Below are positions 10,441-22,700 of a stretch of DNA of 64,000 nt, piece after piece. Source of the stretch: Anarhynchus alexandrinus (taxonomy: Eukaryota; Chordata; Aves; Charadriiformes; Charadriidae); assembly GCA_008711295.1 (NCBI GenBank), contig VUYV01000156.1, positions 1,624,519 through 1,688,518 on the forward strand, written 5' to 3'. The notes beneath the pieces are model-generated. The model was not told the origin of the DNA, did not search any database, and worked only from the letters and a program-made list of their open reading frames with translations. Positions within the stretch are counted from its first letter, which is position 1; each line of letters begins with the position of its first letter. Made by a program: the position numbers and the translations under genes.

Positions 10441-13140
10441 TTCTGGGGCTGCAGGAGGGAGCAGGCAGCCCGGCCCGGGGGGGCCGTGCCCACGGTGCCC
10501 AGCCTGCCGCCCTTAGCGGGGCACCACGGGCACGTGCCCCCCGCTCCTTCCCACAGCCGGCCTGAGGCTTCGGGATGGACCTTCTTCTCGCAAAGGGTCT
10601 TAATATCTTGACTTAAAACCGCAGGTTTCCCACCCCGGCTGAGCGGTGACGCCCTGTCCTGAGCACATCGAGCCTCTCCCCACCGCTGGCCGTGGGGATG
10701 TCCATGGGCTGTAACATCTGAGTCCCATTGTCATGACCTTAATTCCTGGTCCCCCTGCCTCCCTGCTGCCCTTCCTGCACAGTGCCCATCAGGGCAGAGC
10801 CTCCCAAAGCCTGGGTGACCGGTGGCACCAGCCAGCTCCATCACGTAACCACCAGCAGAAACACATCAGTGATGTACACCCAGAGGACCCGTGCCACGGC
10901 GGGAGCTGCAGACACCTCGCTCCTCTCCTCCCCCTCCTACAGCTTGAATTTTTTCCCCGTCTCAGCTCGAAACCCCTATCCGTGTGTGTCTGAGGCTGTG
11001 CCGTTCTCGCCCGGCCTGGCGGGGCGGAGAGGAGAGGGCGGCAGGGCTGGTGCGGGCAGTCACGAGGCACAGGTCCAAAACTCTGCAAGGAGAGGACTCA
11101 GCTGAGCCAAGGAACTGGGAGGTCAGCGGGAGAGGGGTATTTATTTCCCGAGACCTATTCTTGGATGCACTTCCTGAGGGACCCACTTCTCCAAGAAACC
11201 CTGCGGTCGCTGCGCGGGACCTGCTGGGTGGCAGCGACGTCCCCGTCCCAGGGCACCTCCACGGCACGGCGGGGTGCTGTGCAACCGAGCGCTGCTGGCC
11301 CGGGGCAGCAGCGGGGCCGAGAAAGGAGAAAATATGAAAACAGCGGGAGCAGGGATTTGTCAGGATCACGTCCAGAACCGCAGAGGAAAAGAAGGTGCTT
11401 TTACCGCAGAGACGCCTGTGTGCGGCCCGTGCATTCCTCCCTGTCCCTCACTTTTAGGTTAAATTACACTTCATTTCGTACGCTGCTTGTAGGCTGGAGC
11501 GGTGCACTTCCAGCCGCGGCTCGGGGAGGGTAGTGTGCCAAAAGCAGCGCAACCAGCGCCGTGTTGCAGACACAAAGGCAATTCCCCGGTACCTCTCTGC
11601 CACGCGGAGGAAGGGGCTCAGGCGCTGCGACCGAGGCGCACACGCACACGCCGGGGACGGGGGTGCGCAGCGGCACGGCGCGCGGCTCGGGTCAGAGGAC
11701 GAGCGGCTACAGGAGGCCCCGCAGGCCGGTGCCCACGCCATCCATCTCTCGGGCCAGAGGCTCCCGTCTCCGGAAGGACGTGACACCAGAAGTGTTTTGT
11801 CCGATCCTCCGCGTACGCCGCGTCCTGGGTTCACATCTCCCTTTTGTGAAGGGGCTGATGCTGCAACCCCCTTTCCTCGCGTGGGGCTCGGGAGACTTTC
11901 CCAGGTCCGCAGGCGCGCTGCCTGTGCTCGTGCGGGACTTGACTCCTCGGCCAGCTGAGCAGGACATGGCAAGTAAAACAGAGAAGTAGCTCGTGACAAT
12001 GAGGAACGGGGGGCCCGGCGGTGCCAGCCCCAGAGCAGGCTGCAGGCCACGGGGGAGCTGCCTCGTGAGCACCACCCCTGCTCCGCAGGGCCTCAGAAAG
12101 CCGGGCTTTTGTCAAATCGGACGTCAGCAAAGCGGGAAGATTTGTCCGAGAGCCTGAATGTCCATCCCAGGCTTTTCCAGAGGAAGATACGCTTACTCCT
12201 TGGCGTGCAGGGCTCTCTAGCTCGCCTCGAGCCACTTTCGTGTGTGAGCATGATTACGACTGCTAGGACTAAAGGCCCAAAATCAGACCAGGAGATGGAA
12301 ATGGAGAAGTCAAGGGGGAACGAAGTATGGTCTTTCAGTTAATCCAGAGCTTCAGAGCGTTTCCTGTTTCCCAGGTGGTCTGCTGGGAGACCTGAGCTTG
12401 TCTGCAGAGTCAGCAGAATTGCCGGGAGAACTGGAAAAGTGCTGGGAAAAACTACAAAACTGAGGTTCACAAATGAAGAAAACAGCCAGAAAAACGTGGG
12501 AAACCGAGAGGGTGGAGAAAACTGAGGCCAAGAAACCCGAAGAACAAGAGGCTGCAGTCCGTGCTCAAGCGAGTGAGAGCACGGCGCAGGGTGCCGGGGC
12601 TGTCTGATGGGATGGGGCCATCAGGAGGACAAACGGGTCAGGGTTACTTTCATCTCCCTCTCTGCCGTCCTTTCATGGTGATATTTCCCAAAGAACAGAG
12701 GTTAGCGGAAAGGATGAAAAGCTGAGGGAAACAGAGTCTCCGGCAGGCAAAATCCAGACTTCTAAAACCAACTGCCATTTTCCAGCTGTTTCACTATGGT
12801 GATAGATGTTTCCAGGACAGGTTTTTGGGTCAACACTTCTGAGGATGGAAGTTGAAATGGGGTCTGCCTCTTCTCCAGCATCTGAGGCAGGCGGCACCGT
12901 TAGCCAGACCTTCAAATCTCCTTTTTCCACTCCAAAAGACTTTCACTTGCCTCTGGGGACTAAGTCTGGGGACCATGGAAGGATTTCTGCAACAATCTTA
13001 ACTATCTGAGCAAGCCAGAAAGGCGTCAGGGGTAACCACAACATCAGGACAGCTCTGAACCACTCAGATGCAGGGAACCAGGTATTTCCAAAGACAGAGT
13101 AAAATTTAAGTTGCCCTCTGACTGGTGCCTTTTTCACATG
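10441..13140. other. Long GC-rich stretch, no gene recognised
   Basis: Many overlapping frames of 60-200 codons occur on both strands, as expected when stop codons are rare. Contains the CpG block 11,575-11,835. A purine-rich patch at 12,400-12,560 (GGGAAAAACTACAAAACTG, GAAGAAAACAGCCAG) is the only composition change. No splice-bounded frame with a known domain was found. Confidence 0.5.
11575..11835. promoter_or_regulatory. CpG-dense block
   Basis: Dense CpG stretch (for example CGGCACGGCGCGCGGCTCGG and CCGCGTACGCCGCG) inside the long GC-rich region 10,440-13,140. Less distinctive than the block at 9,431 because its surroundings are also GC-rich. Confidence 0.35.
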
Positions 13141-13640
13141 AGGAATTTGCATGTGGCAGCAAGATCCGCCTTATATCAAATACCAATGCAAAGGCTAATT
13201 TAAATTCTTTTTATGCAAATGCTCAGTAGTATGGAACAGTAATAAATCTGGGAAACCACTGGAAAGATGTTTAAGAGGACATACAAATTCCGGTCACACA
13301 TCAGCAATTAGGAATCCCAGGAAGGAGAAAGCACCTGTCTTGGCCTTTATTGAATATTATTCTCAATTAGAATATTCATCATATACACAAGACAATTCCT
13401 TCATTCAAACTTCCGTAGACATGTTCAAATTACATCATATCTGCAAAACAGAGAGATGGAAGTTATCATAACCTGTCTCTGAATAAAGCATTATTGAAAC
13501 TATAAATGGTCCTGTCTGAAGCTTGCTGAAGTGCAGAAGCCTGACAGATGCTGCACAGAAATATGACTGGCTGGGTGATGTCTTCTGAAACAGCTTGCAG
13601 GAAAACGATCCCATTATGACTGAGGCTTTCCAAGCAGCCA
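13140..13640. other. AT-rich island with an inverted repeat
   Basis: Contains TTTTTATGCAAATGCTCAG (octamer ATGCAAAT) and an 8-bp-arm inverted repeat, TGAATATT (13,351-13,358) and AATATTCA (13,371-13,378), with a CTCAATTAG loop that itself holds a homeodomain core. Complex, non-repetitive sequence; enhancer candidate by inference. Confidence 0.38.
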
Positions 13641-14061
13641 CCACGAATACCTCGCGGGAAGCAGAGGCTCTGACGCGGGGAGGGCCACACACGGCACAGC
13701 GCGCGAGGCGATTCTGGAGATGCTGCCGGCCCGTGGGGAGCGCGGTCCCGCCGGGCAGGCTGGCCGGGCACGTCACCGCCAGATTGCCCAGTTCAGGAGC
13801 CGGGTGAGCCACCGAGTGGGCAGCCACAAGTTCGTGCTGGCTGGAACCGAAAACGTGAGCTTACCCTGTTGCTATTCATCGCTGGAAAAGCCGTGCTCTG
13901 CTCTGCGTGCCGCTCTCTGTGAGGTTAGTAAACTCTGAGGTTAGTCTTTGCCTGGGGCTAGCCCTGCGCACGGCACCGGGAGCAGAGCTTCAGTTCAGAA
14001 ACGCTCCTACCCCCGTCCCTTCCCAGCGATGCCAGTCAAGCTGCCAGGTGTTTTCTAATAA
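13641..14061. other. GC-rich stretch, no gene recognised
   Basis: Short frames only; bounded on the right by the ancient CR1 tip. Confidence 0.5.
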
Positions 14062-14200
14062 CAGATCATACACGTAAGGCCAGAGGGATCCTCACGCTCA
14101 TCTGGCCTGTGTTAAGCAGGAGATCAGACCTGAGGGCTTTTCTGTGTCGGTTCCTGATACAAATCCCGTGTCTGTGCTTGTAGTTTCGACAGGACTCCTC
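14062..14200 (-). mobile_element. Ancient CR1 LINE 3' terminus
   Basis: The run 'cagatcatacacgtaaggccagagggatcctcacgctcatctggcc' (14,062 onward) parallels the old-CR1 end 'atcatagat...aaggccagaagggacc...atcatctagtc', and is followed by 'ctgtgttaagcaggagatcagacc' and 'gttcctgatacaaatccc', again in family order. It is a short, strongly diverged 3' tip in reverse orientation. No protein-coding part is present. Confidence 0.68.
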
Positions 14201-15360
14201 TGTGATACGGGCTCTGTTCCCCGGGAAGGAACCTGGAGACTCCTCACCTGCCCCTGCACGCCTTTTTCTGAGTAACCAAACAAGACAGAGCTGCTGACGT
14301 CTCTCCTCATTGCACACATCTGCCGCAGCCCGAATTCAACCCAGCGCCTCTCCTGCGGACCCTGCCGAGCCTCCCGCAGCCTCTCGCTGCCCGGACACCG
14401 GCCCCGCGCCCCGGTCCCAGCCCGGGCACTTCCCACCCCGCTCGGCACTGCCGTGCGCAGCCCCCAGCAGCCGTGTTCCTGCCCCCGTTCTCCGTCACCA
14501 CGATGGCCCCGTTGTGTACCACCCAGACGCAAACCCTCAATGAGATGTGAAGTTCAGGCTGCTTTCTCAAGAGCTTTTTCTCACACCGTTCACTCAGCCT
14601 GTCAATAATTTTGTCCGAGAGTGTCGGCTGACAAACCTCCAGCAGTTCAGCCCACCCTCCCTCCTCATCTTTTGCAAATTCTTGCACAAACTTTCCTCCT
14701 CTGTAACATCCTCAGTGCACCAAATAATATGCAAAGTTACTGCTAACAGTCCAGGAAGGATCTCGTCCTGCTCTTTTACAATGCCTGAGTGCCTGTGTTA
14801 GCTGGCTCCTCAGAGGTCCGGTCTCAGCGGCCTTTCCAAGGTCTGCCAGTGAGCACCCTCCTCAGCGAGGCTGTAGTTTGTGCTGTACGCTAATGAAATA
14901 TTTTTCAAAACTACAGTGAAAATGAGAAACATTTACTGAACACTTCCAAGGCTGTTCACAGCCAAATGATCTCTCTCTGCAATATCTCCGCTCGCCCCCC
15001 AGGAGCCAGCGGTGCCAGCTCTTCTCACGGCTTGGTATATTTGCAAATGCCTCCCTGCATTTTCCCATGCTGTTTTTCCTGCAGGCAGAACCTCCTCATT
15101 ACTGCTGGAAAAGCCATGGGAACATTCTTCTTTGATTTTTGCAATCTTTTTGTGAAATTCACAAGAAGCGTAGCAGCAAGGCTGAGCGCACAGCCTGACA
15201 CCATGACCCCTATTCCCATGCTTCCTTGTACTTTCTGCTCTCTCTCCGTCCTTCCCGCTACACGTCCCTCGTCCCTGCAACGTCACCTCTCCGAGCGAGG
15301 GCCCCTGTAGTGGCACGGGCGAGCGCAGCCGGGGTACGACCCACGGCCGTGGTCTGCAGG
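14201..15360. other. Mixed stretch, no gene recognised
   Basis: GC-rich to about 14,540, then AT-richer at 14,690-14,780 and 14,870-14,970 (GCTAATGAAATATTTTTC). An acceptor-like 'ctgtttttcctgcag' at about 15,070-15,084 opens onto the frame 14,966-15,310 (+), but no donor or domain supports an exon. Confidence 0.4.
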
Positions 15361-15720
15361 CGCATGAGCAATACAAACAAATACCGACACTGCCAGTCGC
15401 TACTGTTCAGCAATAAAATTCCGTCACCGGTGGAAGGAATTAAAAGATTAATTACCAAGTCCCTCCCTGTTACTTCATTCATTACATTTTGGTCAAATTG
15501 GCAGAGTTAGAAAAATGAACCAGGAAGAGTTTAGAAGGATGCGGCTGTACTAAGAAGCAGTAGTGACTGCCACCAAAAAAGGCTTTATAAATCTTTCGTG
15601 CTCTCTATCCATCCGGACCTGCCCCACCGCGTTTCCCAACACTGCTTGTTTCTAAGGTGAACTTCGAATAAAAATTTGTTAATATGGACCAGAGGCTCGA
15701 AGCAATCCCATGTCTCCTTT
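15361..15720. other. AT-rich island
   Basis: Contains AAAGATTAATTACC (TAATTA core at 15,449-15,454), TTCATTCATTACATTTTGG and CGAATAAAAATTTG. Confidence 0.3.
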
Positions 15721-16418
15721 TCACCCCACGGTCTCAGTGCAGCACCCCTCACTCCAGCCCGATCACCGGCCGTGCCTCTCCTCATGCCCAAAATGGGGGG
15801 CCACTATGCCCAGCTGGGCTGCCCACCCCGAGACACCTCTTGGTGCCGGTTTGGAGGGGAGCAGCCCCCAGGGGTCTCACCCAGACAGGCCCCGTGTGTT
15901 CGGGTGCCACGGGGTGGGCTTAGGGGATGTCTGTGGCTCAGGCCCCGCACAGGGGGGTCCTCTGGAGAGCAGAGGATGGGTCTGGGCTGAGCCCCCGCAG
16001 TGGGGTGACTTATCATCAACCACGACTGGAAAACCCCGGGATGATAATTGCGTTGCCATAGCAGCAGTGTTCATTTCTGAATCGATTAAACCGAACCCCG
16101 GAGTGGGGACGCGGCACAGGGACGGTGTTTGATGGGAGCTGGTGGCGGGACCCCCTCGCAGACCGGGACGCGGCCGGCGAGCTCGAAAACACTGAGACCT
16201 CGAAACCCACATACCATAGCTGGCTAGAAAGTCAATATTTTCACCAATTCAGACACTAGAGTCTTCTAAAAATGTAGTTTTCCCTGGCATTAGAAGAGAC
16301 CTTTTTGAAAAGTAAAATTACTGAAAGAGAAATTAATCCTGTGTCGCTCAAACCAGGACAATGGCACACATGGGGTGTGGGGGTAACACAGAGCTTCCAG
16401 CCCCAGCCCCAGGAGAAG

Positions 16419-16458
16419 TCAGATTGCCCAAAGTGTCAGATTGCCCAAAGTATCAGAT
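16419..16458. repeat. 17-bp tandem repeat, 2.3 copies
   Basis: TCAGATTGCCCAAAGTG at 16,419-16,435 repeats with one change at 16,436-16,452, then a third partial TCAGAT. Local slippage duplication; no function inferred. Confidence 0.92.
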
Positions 16459-16638
16459 TTAGGATCCAAAATAAAGCTGAGACAACGTGCTTTAAACAGA
16501 AGTCACGGCCCTGGGGAGAGCTGCGGGACTTCTTGGACCAGCTAAAGAAGGAGATGTACATCTGCCTGGCTGGCAGCATCCTTGGCCCCCTGCACCGCTG
16601 TCCCCCCAGACTGTAGCGGCAGCAGCGCGCGGGCTGTC

Positions 16639-16673
16639 GGCACGGCACGGCACAGCACAGCACAGCACAGCAC
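16639..16673. repeat. Pentanucleotide array (GGCAC)/(AGCAC)
   Basis: Two CACGG units are followed by four CACAG units. Conspicuous open frames on both strands here read the array as Cys/Ala or His/Ser repeats. Confidence 0.93.
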
Positions 16674-16859
16674 CGCCAGCGAGGAGCCACCGCGGCTGCT
16701 CAGTGCCAAACCCCGCGGGAGCGGGTCCAGCCGAGCGCCGGGGCAGGCAGAGAGGAGCGACAAAGCTCCTCCGCGCGCTCTGCGGTATCACAGAGGGAGC
16801 CGGGGCCCCGGGGTGACGGCTCTGATCCTGCCCACCTCATAGATCTCCCGAGTCCCTTT

Positions 16860-17060
16860 GAACCATCACCTCTCGCTGCAATTTATCTGGCTTCTGCAGA
16901 AATAAAAGGTATTGAGAAAAATCAATTATAATTCATTGTATCCTATGATTTTTAAAGGCAATTAAGGCTAAGACAAGGTAAGAGGTTAGCAAAATCTCTC
17001 ATTCTTTAATATATTGTATTTTCTCATTAATTCTTTAATCTTGTGACAAATTCTCCTAGG
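16860..17060. promoter_or_regulatory. AT-rich island with CAATTAAGGC decamer, enhancer candidate
   Basis: A sharply bounded AT-rich block. It contains TCAATTATAATTCATTG (16,922-16,938), the decamer CAATTAAGGC at 16,959-16,968 (also found twice at 36,943-36,968), and TTTCTCATTAATTC. Composition and motif density are those expected of a conserved noncoding element. Confidence 0.4.
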
Positions 17061-17430
17061 CAGAGGGCCAGCTTCCTGCCCACTTGAACTCTCGCTGAGT
17101 TATGAATGAAGCAGGTAATGCCTCAGCCCGCGCTGCCGGGCTGGAGCTAACGAGCGGCACTGGACGAGTCCAGCGTTTCGCCTTCCCCGCGCTTCCCAGC
17201 AGCGTGTTGGGAGGGGTGTGGGGGGGTCCATGTGGGATTTCCCCCGGCACAGGGAAGCGTCACCTTGCCGAGCAGCTTGTCCTTCTGACCCTCTGCCTGC
17301 ACACGGAGAGGGCCTCCGCGCAAAGCGAGGGTCTGGGCAGACCAAGCTTCCCTGGGGCACCAGACCTAAAAGCGTTGAGCAAACCCCTCCCGTGCAAAAA
17401 GAAGTCGCTACTCCCCAGTTTTATCCCCGC
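17061..17430. other. GC-rich stretch, no gene recognised
   Basis: Separates two AT-rich islands; only short overlapping frames. Confidence 0.5.
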
Positions 17431-17710
17431 TCATTTGCACCAAAGAGTTAATAACTAAATTACTGCTAATTAGGGATACTATGAATGAGAACGCATCGCA
17501 CTTCTGCTAATCACCAGTGTTTCTGTGTAATGTCTGGAAAATCAAAATTATTAATGAAGAAGTTATTTTGGAATTCAGAGTTTAATTCCGCAAATTCTGG
17601 ATAATGGCAGTCTGGTTTGCCAGCTAATTTTCACATCATAACATCAGAACCCTTTAATTAATGGTGAACTAATTAGAAAACACTAACTTAAAGACAGCGG
17701 GAGAAGTTCC
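17430..17710. other. AT-rich island
   Basis: Homeodomain cores recur every 20-40 bases: GTTAATAAC, GCTAATTAGG, GCTAATC, AAAATTATTAATG, TTTAATTAATGG, AACTAATTAG. It is one of the densest TAATTA clusters in the window. Confidence 0.4.
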
Positions 17711-18240
17711 TTTTGGAATGAAAGCCGGGTCAGAGCAAGGCAGCCGCCGCAAGACCTCCCGGTGCGGAGGGCGCAGAAACGCAGAAGGCAGCTGCAGGAC
17801 ACGCGCAGAAGATGAGGGGTACGGAGGGGCACCCTCCCAAAGCCAGGCTCCCCGCTCAGAAGGTCACGGTCACTTTCAAGTCCCTGGGGCACCAGTGCTC
17901 CCAGCTGAACCCCAGTGACCAACCACCACTGCGGCACAGACCTCGCTCCGGGCATCTGCCATCAGATATACCCTGCGGGGACCACCCCGGTCTTTGGGCA
18001 GAGGTGTATTACGGGGACCAGCGGGACCCGCCGCTTGTCTCCATACTTGGATATCGCAACAGTCGCCGCCGTCTGTCGGCGCTGCATGAGGTGCAAGTCT
18101 TCTTCACCCGCCACCTCTGGTTTCTGCAGCCGGGTTTGCGCTGCCTCCATCCTCCCTCCTCCCGCGCCCCACGCTCGGCTCTCCTCACCACCTTCCTGCC
18201 TCGCAGAGACAGACCCGGATTGCGCTCAACGCCGCAATTC
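17711..18240. other. GC-rich stretch, no gene recognised
   Basis: Open frames on both strands (for example 17,812-18,246 plus) without recognisable domains. Confidence 0.5.
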
Positions 18241-19090
18241 CGCTAAACGCTTCACAAAGCAGAACATTTGATGGAAAACTCCCCGTTGCAGTTGTGCCGT
18301 CCAAAACTGCAGCGGTTTCGCCCGGTCCGTCCGGCACTGCTGCGTGTGGGCAAAGGGGCGAGAGGAAATTCTCGGTCTCGGTTTGAGCAAGTTTAAAATC
18401 AGTCGCTCTTTGGCCGACTCCCCACGAGGCCTCTCGTTGGAAACGCTGGGAAACGTCCCCTTCCCTCCCTCAAAGTAAGGGTGAGAGCTTTAGCCCTGCG
18501 TAAGGCAGACGCAACGTTAACAACCTAAATATTTACCTGCTTCCTTCTGCGCCTATTTATTAGGAATATTTTCCATCTCTCCTCCTAACTAAGCAGTTTC
18601 CCCTAAAAACTGCAAATATGGCCCTTCATTCTACAGAAATTTATTACTACGGAGTAAAAATGCTACTGTATTCCAAACATTGGCAAGAAAGCTGGGAGGC
18701 TCCGCTCCTGCCAGCTTTTAATAAGATACACATTTAAGCTGCATGTTGCTTGCAAGTTGCATGTTTATTTAAACAAGAATTTCCAAGTGTTTAGGGACAG
18801 AGGTTGCTACAACAAGTTCTTATCATTAAAAACAATGGTGCTGAAACTTTCAGGAAGGAGAATTACAAATGGAGTCACTCCGCAGAATAAATCACTGATA
18901 AACTTTCAGCACAACTAATTTTAACCCAGGAAGAAGTACTGCTGGATCTTAACTCTCTCCTAATGGATGTGCACACTCCCAGGATGGTTTGGGACCTATT
19001 ATAAGATGAAATGATTTATTTAGGGATTTCAAATGCTTTAAATAAATCTTTCTTTTAGTCTCTGAATTATGTATTTTTCTAGCAGAGCCA
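18240..19090. promoter_or_regulatory. AT-rich island with forkhead motifs, enhancer candidate
   Basis: Contains two near-adjacent GCATGTT units flanking CTTGCAAG (18,741-18,765) and TGTTTATTTAAACA (18,762-18,775), which carries a forkhead core on each strand. Also CTATTTATTAGGAATATT and CTAATTTTAACCC. No repeat signature over about 850 bases. Confidence 0.38.
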
Positions 19091-20759
19091 GAGATATGAC
19101 GCTTTCTCGAGGTAATTCTACAAGGCCAGGATTACCCGAACCTTTCCATTCGTCTGACGGTAGAAACCTCTTCTGTGACTTCCAAAAAACTAAGCCCAGA
19201 GAAGGGTGCTCAGGGGCTGACGTTGGCCTTCGGGAGCGACGGCAAATGAAGCTTCTCGGCTTAATTGTGCCGGGGGCATTGTCACACCCAATTAAAACAT
19301 TGCAGGCAGGAGGCCTGCTGGAGGAACGCCGCCGGGGCCGCAGGTCGCGCTCTGCGGCGTGAGGAAACGTTACCGGGCAGCTGCCCGTCCCGGCCTCACG
19401 CCGGCTGCCCCGCAGCACCCGCACCATGCCGCACGTGAGACGCAGGAGAGGGGTTTGTGCTCGGGTCTGGCGTTATCAGCAAACGGCTACCAAAGACCTT
19501 ACACGGGGTGGGGTGACGAGCCTGGGCACGGAGGTGGCAATTGCCATCGGGTCCCCAGTGCCCAGCACCGACCCGCGACACTTGGGGAGCATCACGAGAG
19601 CACCGGCACCAATTCTGCTGTCGCAGCTTTGCCCAGCGCAACCAGCAGCTGCTTTAGTCTCTGTAATTAAAGACATAAACCGCCAACAAGAGCGCACACC
19701 ACACTGGAGACGCAAGGCCACGTGGCTGGGGATCCACTGATGCCCCGAGACACCCCGGCCAGCCCTCTGCGTGTCCTGCGGCAGCGTTATGGTTTAGCCT
19801 TTGGCCCCTCAGCAGAGGAGGGACACAGCCCCGGGCTCCTCGTCCGGACACACGTTGGCCACGCACGGTGCCGTAGCAGGGATCCCCAGCTCGCGCCGGG
19901 GTCAGTTTTGCTCTTTCTGCCTGAATGTCTGCGTGTGCCCCCCCGGAGGGCTGCCGGGAGCCGGCTCAGGGCAGAGGCACACGCCGAGGCAACCCCGTGC
20001 CCGGCCCCGGCAGCGCCGGCTGGAGCACCCGTGGGGCTCGGCACCACCATGGGGACCCTCACCGGGTGCCACCGGCAGGGAGCCGCAGGCCGCAGCAGCC
20101 CAGGGGCAAAGCGGGACCATCGCCCCGATGGGCACCGTCCCCGGGACCAGCCCCGGCCCTGCGGCAGGAACCATAACGGGTCCGGTTTAATGAGATCTGA
20201 AAGCTGCAGGAGCCGCACGTTGGTCTTGCGGGACCACCGGCCGGTCTGCTGTATGGGAAACGGGCAGAGGTGTCAGAGGCGATCGGATCTCAACCCACTC
20301 GCATGTCAGAAAAGAGCTCGCAGACGTGAATCCTTCGCGTTTACAGCTCCGTAGTCTAAATGCACCCATATGCCTCCCACATCCAAATTACCATCAGTTG
20401 CCAACCAAATCACAGGGGCGAGGGATAAAGCCCGCTCTCCCCAACCTACTTTCAATGCCCACCATCGCTCGCTGGTGCCCCAGAGATGGAGGGGGAGTGG
20501 TTTTAATTCACTTCGCTCCTACTAATCTTAATCAGGCTCTGAATGTGGTGGCCACTTACTGCATTAAAGCAGGGCGGTGATGCGGCTCCAGAGCTGCTCC
20601 CACAGCGCACGCATCGCTCCTCTCGCGTCACGGCCGTGCTGCAAGTGCTGCGCCACGAGCCGCATGCAGCCATCGGCCCCAGACCGGCTGCTGAGGAACC
20701 AGAGGAGAAAGATCAGCGATGCTCTGCCACGGTGCCTACCGAAAACTGCTGGGGCTCAG
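19091..20759. other. GC-rich stretch, no gene recognised
   Basis: Includes several 100-210-codon frames that overlap on both strands (19,722-20,354 plus is the longest), all Pro/Arg/Gly-rich and without domains. A small AT-richer patch sits at 20,350-20,420. Confidence 0.5.
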
Positions 20760-21180
20760 TAAATAAAAGGAGACTCTAAATATTATTTTTGGTAGGGATT
20801 TTCCTATGAAAAAGTAAAACACCATAAATCAGGCACAATGCTACAATCAGCACATACTTGTGAATAAATGCATCCTGTAGTACATTTCAGCATAAATTAT
20901 AGCCATTTGATTTAGGCTTTGCTGCACAAAGCCGTATTATTTAAATTCAGCCAGAATTGAGTCCACTCACATTGCTACACATTTATAAAACATATTCATG
21001 ATTATTGTCATAAACTCCTGAGAACTGGCTGTTGAGTTATTTTGCCACATCATCATCTATAGTAAACAAGACTTATTTTACATTTCTCTTTTCTTTCCTG
21101 ACAATCTGCTACAAAACGCTCTGCAGAATTAATGCCGAAGTTATGACCAGATTTCCTCCCGCAAGCGTGAAACAGTACCT
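20760..21180. promoter_or_regulatory. AT-rich island, enhancer candidate
   Basis: Contains TAAATATTATTTTTGG, TTTATAAA (20,982-20,989) and ATTATTGTCATAAA (21,001-21,014), the last combining a SOX-type ATTGT with TCATAAA, a posterior-HOX-type core. Low CpG, complex, no repeat family recognised. Confidence 0.4.
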
Positions 21181-22200
21181 ATACGCAGTATGGTAACGGC
21201 AAACCTGTGCACAGCCAGAAGCTTTGAGCTCCGCCGCAGGACCCCGTGACGGTGTTCCCTGTGCGGGGTTCCCCGTGCGAGGTTCCCCGTACCCGCTCCC
21301 TCCCTCCCTCTCCTTTTCTGTCAAAAAAATAGCAGCTGGTACAGGCACAAGGGCCTGAAGGCTTGGGGGAAAGGAGGGGACTCCTCCCTTACCGTCAGGT
21401 ACTTCTCCAGGCAAAAAGGGGTTTGTAACGCAGAGAAGGATGACTGGGAACTAGAAGAGAAAAGTCAGAATTCTACACGGCCAAAGTCTCGGTTCCTGGG
21501 GGATTCCCCATCAGGGCGGCGAGTCCCGCCGGGGGCTGGCTTGCCCAGTCTCCGCAACAATTCGCAGTCATTCTCAGCAGCACCCTGCTTCACCCCAGCA
21601 AGCAACTCTCTCGTTGCGTGAGTCAGCGCAGCCACCGGCGCCGTGCGGGGAGCGGATCAGCCGGCGCCTCCGGCCGGCGCACCGGGGGCACCCACCGGCG
21701 GGAGCCCCCATTCCCGAGGCCGGACACCCGCCGAGGGCAGGGAGCAGCCCCGGGCACTGGCTGACCTGCGGAGCGCTTTCATCTCCCACCTCAGAAGGGC
21801 AGAGAGGCGTCAGGAGAGAAAAACCCGACGAAAAGGTAATGCTATGGGGTGTGTTCCCGCACAGGATTTCAGGGGAGGTGTCTCGGTGTCGTGAGAGGGC
21901 ACCCTGCAACGGTGGCATCGGCGGTGCCCCACGTCCTGTGGGTACAGCAGCGACGGCCCCCAGCGCACATCGACCCCGTGGGCTGCCCCTCCGCGCACCG
22001 GGCAGCCGCCGGCACCCAGCCTGGAGACGAAGGGCTGGGATTAGAGTGTCAACTGGTTTCTTTTGGTACCAAAAGCGTGTTCTCTGGATGCAGAATTTCT
22101 GATTTGTGAATCATTTCTTGTTCTCCATGCGAAAGGTAAAGCCAGGATCTCTTCAGGAGAAACCGTAGACACCGGAGCGAGACACAAAGTGCACCGCAGT
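21181..22200. other. GC-rich stretch, no gene recognised
   Basis: Overlapping frames only. A short direct repeat (GTTCCC(T/C)GTGCG(A/G)GGTTCCCC) lies near 21,255-21,290. Confidence 0.5.
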
Positions 22201-22700
22201 TTTAAAATTTCCTGAGTTCATCAGAGAAAGTCATGGAGTATCTGGCCTGAATAATAAAAACTCCCACAATTACAAAACTGTCCAGTGTCACTTTCCCCTC
22301 CCGCTGTGACGGCAGTGTTCCTCCACTGGCCTGGGAGGATCAGTCACTTGCTGGCTTGCTTGTCTAACTAAATTAATGTTTTACATTTATCCTCCAGTTT
22401 GCAAACTTTTAAAAAATTAATCCCATCATTTCAACAAGTGTAACAACTAAATTATCATCTTTACATGATTAAAGTCTCTGCTGTGTCTTTTCTTGGCAAA
22501 CATTACATGCACATAATTTTACTAAATGTAATAAACCAACCATAGAACTATTAATTTTAGCATGGTATTCATAACAATTAGAAACGCATGAACCTTAAAA
22601 TGATAAAAACTGAAATGAATACCAAAATAGCATGAAACACAAGAATCCAGCCCCTCAAACCAGGGGAATAGATGTTATTGTGTGGTGTCACAATATCCAT
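22200..22700. promoter_or_regulatory. AT-rich island, enhancer candidate
   Basis: Contains the perfect 10-bp palindrome GTTTGCAAAC (22,397-22,406), then TAATCC (22,418-22,423), the core recognised by OTX/PITX-type (K50) homeodomains. Then follow ATTATCATC, ATGATTAAAG, TACTAAATGTAATAAACC and CTATTAATTTTAGC within 200 bases. Strongly AT-rich and non-repetitive. Confidence 0.42.

Larger units (their letters stand above)
15721..16860. other. GC-rich stretch with small tandem repeats
   Basis: An AT-richer interval at 16,200-16,350 and the repeats at 16,419 and 16,639 interrupt otherwise GC-rich DNA. Nothing gene-like. Confidence 0.5.
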
